The position numbers and the translations under genes are program-made. A stretch of DNA of 64,000 bases from contig OY282376.1 in assembly GCA_958295845.1 (NCBI GenBank), forward strand, positions 1,439,022 through 1,503,021. Reading direction: 5' to 3'. A model generated the notes under the pieces. It saw nothing but the letters and a program-made list of their open reading frames with translations. It ran no database searches and was not told where the DNA came from. The stretch comes from Caldilineaceae bacterium. GTDB lineage: Bacteria > Chloroflexota > Anaerolineae > Caldilineales > Caldilineaceae. Of the stretch, positions 54,783-61,675 are shown one piece after another; positions within the stretch are counted from its first letter, which is position 1, and each line of letters starts with the position of its first letter.

Positions 54783-55547
54783 CTCACCATTGCCTTACAT
54801 GCACACTCCCAGAACCCGGAACCATCAGCGCGCCCAAGGATGTGGTGATTCTGAGTTCCCTGCGGATTCGGTCGAAGCGACCCTTGTTTTTCGCGATATT
54901 GTCACAGGAATGATACAAAAACACGTGTCATCGTCACAAAAACGACACACGTAGGCATTATAATTACAAAGTATGTACCCAGGAATGTATAGGAATATCC
55001 GTATCTCTTCAAGGATTCGTCACTAACTGAATCCGACGTCTTCCCGAATTCCTGTTCTTGGTAAACGCCTCGTCCTGACCAACCTCAGCTGGCACAGTGG
55101 CCAGTAACACAATGCCTGTGTATGTCCGCCGTCGCAACGAGGGCGGAGCGTATTACCGTTCAACTGCCGGATTCAGTCCGGCAGATGCCGGATCTTTGAA
55201 CCCCTCGACAGCGATCCCGACGGCGGCCACTTGAGACGGCTGCGCACTTCCATCAGCAGAGCTCCCTCCCCGTGAACTCATGCTGACTCTGAGGTAGCGG
55301 TAGCGCAAGTCTCGACCCTCAACAACCCCCATAGGCGTCTCGACCTACTAAGCGGAAAACGCTTACCTTCTGCAAAGGCCAACTGCATCTGGAGATGATG
55401 GAGACGGGCAAATGACAGTTCCGGAATGGTGATGAACGACCTACGCGCCCCCGCGCGCGCCGGCGTCAACCCGTTACGATCTGAGCTGCCTCGTGCCCGA
55501 AACAGTAGGCAAACCGATTCGCAAAAAATGGAAGAGAGTCGAACTCG
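54783..55547. other. Upstream region of the first sensor-regulator and gap
   Basis: ACGTGTCATCGT (54923-54934) and ACGACACACGT (54942-54952) form an imperfect inverted repeat near the sensor-regulator start, a candidate operator. TATAAT on the minus strand lies just beyond. A hairpin CTGCCGGA-TTCAG-TCCGGCAG occupies 55164-55184. No gene is supported; a 40-codon frame starting ATG near 55112 overlaps that hairpin. Confidence 0.45.
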
Positions 55548-55808
55548 ATGAATGTGACCCGGCCTAAACCGCCTTTCCTGATGCTCAAGAGACTGGTCGT
55601 GAGGATGGGAGGGAAGATGTGCTCGACTCATAATCACAAATATTGGGTGATCATCGTCGGTGGCAGAATAGGCGTATTCCCGACTGTTACCGATGGCCAC
55701 TTCAGAGCCGTCCCCCAATTGGATGAACTCCACGACTACGACAAGCTTCTCCCTGACGCGAAGGAGAAACTGCTGGAGCTGCTCGATGATCCACTGTGGA
55801 CGATATGA
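55548..55808 (+). CDS. Small hypothetical protein, up to 86 aa
   Basis: Unrecognised. The C-terminal two thirds look protein-like (HKYWVIIVGGRIGVFPTVTD, DKLLPDAKEKLLELLDDPLW), with a basic N-terminus (PKPPFLMLKRLVVRMGGK). The start is uncertain: ATG 55548, or an internal ATG at MCSTHNHKYW. No clear ribosome-binding site and no partner gene. Function unknown. Confidence 0.4.
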   Translation: MNVTRPKPPFLMLKRLVVRMGGKMCSTHNHKYWVIIVGGRIGVFPTVTDGHFRAVPQLDELHDYDKLLPDAKEKLLELLDDPLWTI

Positions 55809-56173
55809 TCTTCCTGGCCAGTCCCCTGTGCGCCTCGGCGTTAACTCGGAACCCGACAACTAGCATACGCGGTACCGTGGAACGGGGGACGGCCAGACTT
55901 CACCAAGCAGAAAACCCCGGCGCACTGGAAACCAATGGCTTCGGCGTTCTCAATCCAACCAGGGAGCGTAGAGCTCCTTCGTCGCTGGACAGGCTGACGC
56001 TTCGGCTGCTTCTCAGTGTGTAGGCGCAGGGGAGGCGATCCGAATATTCGGGGTCTTTCTCAGCCGCTGCAGCAAATAGACCTTGAAGGGATCTTCTCTT
56101 CCCCACCTGACTCCGAAAATCTCCCATCCTTCTAGTTGCCAATGCACTGAATTCGTAACGGTGGAAGATTCTA
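55809..56173. other. Intergenic stretch, nothing recognised
   Basis: Frames on both strands are short and share no family features. Confidence 0.35.
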
Positions 56174-56506
56174 TTGGTAGTCCGGTCAGCATCGCGTGGA
56201 GGTTCAGATTCTGGATGCAGTTGTAAGTGCCCTCATTGTTGTGGCACTCTTCACAGTTTTCTTGTGGACAAGAAGAGGAAAGCGCGCGGCTCATCCCCCT
56301 TGCAGGATCGTCCAGGGGAGAATCGCCCGACCGAGGAACGCATAGCTGGAATTTCGGGGCAAATATGTAGCAAGCCAGGCCTGTACCGCTCAGTGAAAGA
56401 TCCCAATCAGAGTGTTACCTTGCATGCAGGAGAAACCTTCCCCCCCGGTGTTGCAAGCGAAGGAGTTTTCGAAAGCGCGGCCAGGGAGCTCACTGCCCCC
56501 GTGTAA
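56174..56506 (+). CDS. Small hypothetical protein with a YRS...GETFPP motif
   Basis: 110 aa from a TTG at 56174, weakly supported. The C-terminal half (PGLYRSVKDPNQSVTLHAGETFPPGVASEG) resembles short stress-type or zinc-ribbon proteins that share a GxYRS...L.AGE.FPP pattern. The N-terminal half is arginine- and cysteine-rich (SGCSCKCPHCC) and may be spurious. In the alternative frame a hydrophobic helix (LDAVVSALIVVALFTVFLW) is open over the same bases, so the true gene may be a short membrane protein or a remnant. Confidence 0.3.
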   Translation: MVVRSASRGGSDSGCSCKCPHCCGTLHSFLVDKKRKARGSSPLQDRPGENRPTEERIAGISGQICSKPGLYRSVKDPNQSVTLHAGETFPPGVASEGVFESAARELTAPV

Positions 56507-56792
56507 CTCCACCCAGTTGTTCAATTTCCCCTATACTTACGTGAAGGGAATCTGGTCCACTTTCATCTTCTCGGAATCTTGCTGTCATAAGTAACTGGGC
56601 CCTCTTTACCTCCGCAGCACGCCATCCCAATCGTGACTGAGTCAAGCCGCCTGCGAGACCAAATGCAATGTTTCTCGCATGATTCTTGTACTGGAAGACA
56701 ATAATCTTTGTCGATCGCAAATGGTTCCTCCGTGCCATTTCGCGTCCTTCGTGGATCTATCAACTGGTCCCTGACCCACCCACTCTCGCATT

Positions 56793-56915
56793 CTGAAGAT
56801 CCAAAAAAATCCTGCAAATCCTGATTCAGGCAATGAATCAGTCCCCTCCCCCAGTTCCGATTCCTCCCGCGACCGCCGTTCACAAAAACTAGAAACTGAC
56901 TACTAAGAACCGCAG
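56793..56915. repeat. AATCCTGATTCA-type repeat, copy 2
   Basis: Same layout as 52196-52323: AAATCCTGCAAATCCTGATT, CAGGCAATGAATCAG, then GACTACTAAGAACCGCAGTG. It ends directly beside a fragment of a dnaE gene. Confidence 0.7.
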
Positions 56916-56917
56916 TG

Positions 56918-57180
56918 CTCCATACCAGTCGTGCGCCCGCGGCATCTTCACCCCCACCCGAATCGCCCGCAACGAAGTAACAATCACATTCGACATCCCG
57001 TCCCACTTCGAGACCGTCTCCCTCACCTCGATCACCAGGCTGTCCAGCTCCCGGCTATAACGCGCAAACACATCCCCCCACAGAATAATCTGCACATCGC
57101 CGAACGCATCCTCGATCGTCACGAACACCGTCCCGTCCCGCTCGTTCATGCATGCTCAAGCAACGGGACCCGCTCCTGAC
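56918..57180 (-). pseudogene. Fragment of the 3' end of a dnaE gene
   Basis: About 230 bases match the last ~75 codons of the DnaE2-type gene at 61675, including GDVQIILWGDVFARYSRE and RAIRVGVKMPRAHDW. The upstream part continues with a frameshift (RVPLLEHA compared with the intact WPVARQHP). There is no polymerase sequence beyond this, so it is a partial duplicate. Confidence 0.8.
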
Positions 57181-57427
57181 AACCTCCCACCAACTGCCTT
57201 CAAGGAGGTGGTGAATCCAGAATGCCTTCGAGCTGACAGTCGCATCGTGACGAGCCACTGCTCCTATTGGCTGTAGCGAAACGTGGGCTGTGGATCTGAA
57301 CAGTGGTGTTGGGTCCGCGAAGTCCTTTAAGGACCTGAAATGGCTGCGTCAACCCCGCAACTGAGACGAGAAGAATCCGTATGAACTTGAAAGACTTGCT
57401 CAATCCGGTGACCGCCATGGTCGGTCG

Positions 57428-59788
57428 TCACACGCCCTCTGGCATGTAGTAGCCGACTCTTGGCTCATTGAAGATGTAGGTGGGCTTTCTGGCGTCGTCC
57501 CCTAGCTTCCTGCGCAACCTCCGGATTATGTTGCGCACCGGCCCGTAGCCGCCGGTTTTTCCCAGGCCCCAGACCTGCTTCAGCAGGTGCATGTTGGGTA
57601 GAACACTGCCTGCGCTGGCTGAAAGGACAACCAGCATCCGGTACTCCATGTCGGTGAGCCGTACCGGACGCCCGGCAACGGTAACCCTGTTTTGGACGAA
57701 ATCGATCTGCAGGTCTTCCAGCTGATAGGGTTCGGAAGGCTGGAACATTGCAGGCACGGCTTGTCTGCGCAGGGCGGCTCTTATCCTGGCTGCCAATTCC
57801 GTGGTTGAAAAAGGTTTCACGATGTAGTCCGTTGCGCCCATGTCGAATGCTCTGACCACCACTTCGTCCTGACCGTACACCGACAAAAAGATAACCGGAA
57901 CATCCGCAAACTCGCGGATTTCCCTCATCAGCTCAAGGCCGTCTCTGCCCGGCAGGACCAGATCGAGGAGGATCAGGCGCGGTTTTTTCTTCTCTATCAG
58001 GGCGAAGACTTCCTCCGGATCCGCGGTCACAATGGGCTGGAATCCCTCTCTGGAGAGAGCGTCCTTCACATATCTGAGCATCTGGGGATCGTCGTCGACG
58101 CAGAGGATGCAGGGTCCACTTCCCCTCAACCTCTGCGCGCCACCGGAGGGCCGCGAAGCAGCGGTTACAGCCGCCTCAATCGCCGGTATGGTAAAGGTGA
58201 AGTGGCTGCCGAGACCAGTTCCGCCGCTTTCGGCCCAGATGCGGCCCCCGTGCGCCTCAACGATTCCCTTGCAAATGGCCAAGCCCAGGCCGGTGTCTCC
58301 TATCTGCCCCTTGCCATCAAGTCTGGAGAACTTCCTGAACAGGTGCGGCAGCCGCTCGGATGGTATGCCCACACCGCTGTCTGAGACTGAGATCGCCACG
58401 TAAACGCTGTCCTGCTTCGCCGTTACCTTGATGGCCGACGACTGGGGTGAGTGTCTGGCCGCGTTGGCCAGCAGGTTGCCCAGAACCTGGACGATGCGCC
58501 GCCAGTCAGCCATGACCTGCGGCAGGTGCGGGGAAATGTCCATCTCCAGGCTGTGCCGCCCCCCTCCGCCCTCGAACCAGTTCCTCGCCTCGTCCACCAA
58601 ATGCCAGACCTCGGACGGCTTGGGGTCAACAGGCAGTGTACCGATATCGATACGGGCAACATCCAGCAGGTCGGCAATCATGTGTCGCATACTGTCGGAC
58701 TGATCTCGAATGATGCGGTGAAACTGTGTCATCTCTGCCGAGTCCAGTTCGGAAGCGGCTTCCAGCAGCGTGTCCACCGACCCCCTGATCGTGCTCAGCG
58801 GTGTCCTCAGCTCATGGCTCACCATCGCCAGGAACTCAGCCCGCAGCCGCTCCAGGTCCTCCAAGGGTGTCATGTCCTGAAAGGTGATGACGAATGACTC
58901 GACCTCCCCTTCCTTCGTGAGAATGGGCGTGGCATTCAACAATGTCGTGATGGAGCGGCCGTCGGGGGCCCGCAGCACGATCTCCTCGGCCCGCACCGTC
59001 TCCACGATGCTCAGCAAATACGTCAACGGAAACTCCTGTAAGGAGACCTCGCGCCCGTCTTCCCGCCGCAACGTCAGCAGCCCGAGAATCTCCTCCGCAG
59101 AACTGTCCGGTCCGTGTAGGCCGCTGACGATCCTTCTCATCTCCTGGTTGATGGATGCAACGTCCGCGGTCGTGGCGTCGAAAACGACGACGCCCACAGG
59201 AGCCGTGTTCACCAGGGTCTCCAGGTCGGCTCTCACCCGCAGCTCGTCACGGTGCCTGCGGGCGTTGGCGATGACCAGCGCCGCCTGGGAAGCGAACATG
59301 ACCAGGGTCTCCTCGTCCTCAGGGGTGAACTCCCGCCCCTTCTCGCCGACGTAGAAGGCCCCAATGCCCTCTCCCAGATAGCGGATCGGCGCCGCCAGAA
59401 AGGGCAGGGGATCGCTCACAGGCATCGGTGGAGAGATCTCGGGAAGGCCCAGTTGGCAGTCGTAGCTGTGAAAGTCACTCAGGCGCAACGGCGCCTCAAG
59501 CCTGTTGAGGTGGTCGAAGAAGGTCAGCAGTTCGGGCAACTCCTTGAACTCCGCGGTATGCTCGGGGGTCAGTCCCGAGAACAGATGGTCCTCCACTTTT
59601 CCCGAATCGTCCATAAGGGTGATGACCCCGTAGCGAGCTCCGGTCAGGGAACAGGCGCTGTCCAATACCTTCTGGAGCACCGACTGGTAGTCCAGCGTTT
59701 CGTTGATGCGCAGGCTAGCCTCACTCAGTTTCGAGAGTCGGTCCCGCAGTATCGCTACCTCACGTTCAAGCCGTTCGGCGCGGTTCAT
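57428..59788 (-). CDS. Single-chain sensor kinase-response regulator with winged-helix output, copy 2
   Basis: 786 aa from ATG 59788 (GAAGAGG nine bases before it); an extension to 59935 has no conserved sequence and was not used. Same domain order as copy 1: GAF-like (about 15-185), PAS-like (about 190-310), HisKA with H325 in MVSHELRTPL, HATPase with N442, REC with D609 (LLLDLVLPG) and K658, then an OmpR-like winged helix (about 690-780). All phosphorelay residues are intact. It has no membrane helix and is likely a cytoplasmic sensor that binds DNA itself. Inverted and direct repeats lie upstream. Confidence 0.9.
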   Translation of the reverse strand: MNRAERLEREVAILRDRLSKLSEASLRINETLDYQSVLQKVLDSACSLTGARYGVITLMDDSGKVEDHLFSGLTPEHTAEFKELPELLTFFDHLNRLEAPLRLSDFHSYDCQLGLPEISPPMPVSDPLPFLAAPIRYLGEGIGAFYVGEKGREFTPEDEETLVMFASQAALVIANARRHRDELRVRADLETLVNTAPVGVVVFDATTADVASINQEMRRIVSGLHGPDSSAEEILGLLTLRREDGREVSLQEFPLTYLLSIVETVRAEEIVLRAPDGRSITTLLNATPILTKEGEVESFVITFQDMTPLEDLERLRAEFLAMVSHELRTPLSTIRGSVDTLLEAASELDSAEMTQFHRIIRDQSDSMRHMIADLLDVARIDIGTLPVDPKPSEVWHLVDEARNWFEGGGGRHSLEMDISPHLPQVMADWRRIVQVLGNLLANAARHSPQSSAIKVTAKQDSVYVAISVSDSGVGIPSERLPHLFRKFSRLDGKGQIGDTGLGLAICKGIVEAHGGRIWAESGGTGLGSHFTFTIPAIEAAVTAASRPSGGAQRLRGSGPCILCVDDDPQMLRYVKDALSREGFQPIVTADPEEVFALIEKKKPRLILLDLVLPGRDGLELMREIREFADVPVIFLSVYGQDEVVVRAFDMGATDYIVKPFSTTELAARIRAALRRQAVPAMFQPSEPYQLEDLQIDFVQNRVTVAGRPVRLTDMEYRMLVVLSASAGSVLPNMHLLKQVWGLGKTGGYGPVRNIIRRLRRKLGDDARKPTYIFNEPRVGYYMPEGV

Positions 59789-59889
59789 ATTCTCAACCTC
59801 TTCTAAGTGTGGCGCCCCGCGAGCCCATGCGGCCCGCAGCGGTTGAAACTGTGACAAGTTGGGGAGCCGGCTCGAAAAATTGCAGAAGG

Positions 59890-59948
59890 AACGTGAAATT
59901 ACACATGAAATCAGAGAGAATTGACACAATTTCACGTTAAATTACACA
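59890..59948. promoter_or_regulatory. Palindromic and direct repeats upstream of the second sensor-regulator
   Basis: AACGTGAAATT (59890-59900) and AATTTCACGTT (59928-59938) form an 11-bp perfect inverted repeat. ACGTGAAATTACACA (59891) and ACGTTAAATTACACA (59934) form a direct repeat spaced 43 bases, about four helical turns. They sit between the divergent sensor-regulator and FN3-like genes and could be the binding sites of the winged helix. Confidence 0.55.
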
Positions 59949-59985
59949 CGGATCGAGTATACTATATTGCAACCCGATATCAAAC

Positions 59986-61167
59986 GTGGGAAAGACGGCA
60001 TTTAATCTGAAACTGTCAGGCATCATCACGCACTACTTGGTGCTGCGGCACAACGGCGACTTCGATCCGATCGGTGAATTCACCACGATCGCGACCGGCA
60101 CAGGCTCATCGGCGACGAGCCACACTGACGGCAGTGTGGAGCCGGAGAAGTATTACACTTATCACGTCATCGCCGTCAACGCGCACGGCGCCAGCGCACG
60201 GTCGGCGTCTGTCCTGGCGGAGACGCCGCCGGATGCCACACCCGGCGCAGCGGAGCTGGTTCCCTCCAATCTGGCCCCCTCCATAGTCCAAAACGGCGGC
60301 GTCATCCTCAACTGGGATGCGCCGGCCGTGGTCGCTGCGACAGTTACCAGCTACCAGATCCTGCCCGCCCTGGGCGAATCGGAGATGACGGCGCTGGTGA
60401 CCGACACAGCCAGCATCACAACCGTCTACCCCGGCACGACCGCCGGCGCGCTGGATGAAGTGTACAGAGTCAAGGGTAAGGCGATACGGAGCGAGGAGAA
60501 GCGCCAGGGCTCCAACACGGCGCACGGCGATTTCAGTCTTGCACGCCAGCAAATTCAAGTGGTCGATGTCCAGGGAGGGACAGCTGTATTCCAGGATCAG
60601 AAAATGGCAGTCGAACTCGTCTCAAACCTGCACGACCGTCCAGGAAGCTCAGAGACCCTCGAACCTCCCAACAGGAGGCACGGCCAGCCGTTCAATGCAA
60701 GCAGTAGAGAGCGTGAATACGATCTGCATTCAATCGGTGTCTACGTGATAGCGGTTACGGGTGGACCCCTATCCACGCACTCGACGGCAACGCTGCATAG
60801 TGCCTTGCCCCACTTCATTACGAGTCTGGAGATACGCGGGGACGTGCTTTGCAATGTGTCACTTGAAGACGATGGGACGGTCCGGGAAGCCTTGCAGAAC
60901 CGTGTGTTCGAGTTTCTCGCGCCAAACGAAGGCGGCGACGATGACTGCCCTGCTCTGGAAAAGAACACCGGCTACCTGTCCGTCCTGTCGCCCCCGGCAG
61001 ACGCAGGCAATACGTTTACGTTGAGTTTCGTGCGTGTTGGTACCGACGAGGACGAGCTCGAACCCGATTACGGCTGGACCATTACCGACCATCGCGTCTA
61101 CCAGCAGCACGGCAGAAATTCTTGGAATGTGACTTCCGGGGGCGCACTTGCAAATCGGGTCCTTTGA
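59986..61167 (+). CDS. FN3-like protein, probably 5'-truncated
   Basis: 393 aa from a GTG at 59986, with no signal peptide or lipobox. The first ~85 residues read like an FN3 module cut near its start (GIITHYLVLRHNGDFDPI, YYTYHVIAVNAHGASARS), followed by a second module (LVPSNLAPSIVQNGGVILNWD, about 95-175). The C-terminal part (about 240-393) has LEIRGDVLCNVSLEDDGTVRE and a DYGWTITDHRVY segment of unknown family. FN3 modules suggest an extracytoplasmic protein, so the lack of an export signal argues that the real 5' end was lost or replaced. Confidence 0.6.
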   Translation: MGKTAFNLKLSGIITHYLVLRHNGDFDPIGEFTTIATGTGSSATSHTDGSVEPEKYYTYHVIAVNAHGASARSASVLAETPPDATPGAAELVPSNLAPSIVQNGGVILNWDAPAVVAATVTSYQILPALGESEMTALVTDTASITTVYPGTTAGALDEVYRVKGKAIRSEEKRQGSNTAHGDFSLARQQIQVVDVQGGTAVFQDQKMAVELVSNLHDRPGSSETLEPPNRRHGQPFNASSREREYDLHSIGVYVIAVTGGPLSTHSTATLHSALPHFITSLEIRGDVLCNVSLEDDGTVREALQNRVFEFLAPNEGGDDDCPALEKNTGYLSVLSPPADAGNTFTLSFVRVGTDEDELEPDYGWTITDHRVYQQHGRNSWNVTSGGALANRVL

Positions 61168-61173
61168 ACGCCG

Positions 61174-61210
61174 ATTGAACCCTAACCACTGACCAATGAC
61201 CTCCGCAGTT
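61174..61210. repeat. Degenerate heptamer repeat with GCAGTT
   Basis: CCTAACCACTGACCAATGACC followed by GCAGTT at 61205-61210, between the FN3-like and four-helix-bundle genes. Confidence 0.55.
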
Positions 61211-61594
61211 TTACCCCCTACTCGACAGTGCGCGCATCAGTCCATTCATCATTCTGTTAATCTCCGCGCAGTCTTCCAACAAGCTCTCGCTGGTCTCGCT
61301 TCTGGTCATTCCCAGTCTTTCGGACAATGCCAAAAAAGTTTCTATCTCGGCCAAAGAGCCCCTCGCGATACCAAGCATCTGAAGATATTCCTTTGCTGAT
61401 CGCCTCGCCTGCCCTTCCGCAATGTTCGCCGGCACCGAGGCCGCCGCCCGTCGCATCTGGGAGACAAGCCCATACTTCTCCTCCGAAGGAAACCTCCTCG
61501 TAAGCTCGTAAGTCCGAACCGCCAAATCCATCGACTTCTGCCAAACCATCAAATCCCTGTAAGACCTTACACGTGTCCTCTGACCCTCTTCCAT
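61211..61594 (-). CDS. Four-helix-bundle protein (bS23/IVS-encoded family)
   Basis: 127 aa from ATG 61594, which has GGAGGTGGG directly upstream. The sequence SYRDLMVWQKSMDLAVRTYE and QMRRAAASVPANIAEGQARR is the family's signature; the rest is all-helical. Homologs were first seen in intervening sequences of 23S rRNA genes and form pentameric bundles; they also resemble the Avd accessory protein of diversity-generating retroelements. No rRNA or reverse transcriptase is in the window, so the link to either is unproven. Confidence 0.85.
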   Translation of the reverse strand: MEEGQRTRVRSYRDLMVWQKSMDLAVRTYELTRRFPSEEKYGLVSQMRRAAASVPANIAEGQARRSAKEYLQMLGIARGSLAEIETFLALSERLGMTRSETSESLLEDCAEINRMMNGLMRALSSRG

Positions 61595-61630
61595 AAAGCC
61601 ACCCACCTCCTGATTCCCTTCAGTTCCGAT

Positions 61631-61675
61631 CCCTGACCCCTGACCACTGACCACTGACCACCGACCACTGCAGTT
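61631..61675. repeat. Heptamer tandem repeat (TGACCAC)n ending in GCAGTT at a stop codon
   Basis: One TGACCCC, three TGACCAC-like units and CGACCAC, then GCAGTT at 61670-61675, whose last base is the first base (plus strand) of the dnaE-type gene's TGA. Confidence 0.8.

Noticed and set aside
55278..55859. 193-codon minus-strand frame
   Set aside because: It overlaps the more protein-like 86-aa plus-strand frame and has no start signal or family features.
61211..61594. Diversity-generating retroelement
   Set aside because: The four-helix-bundle protein resembles Avd, but no reverse transcriptase and no template/variable repeat pair were found.
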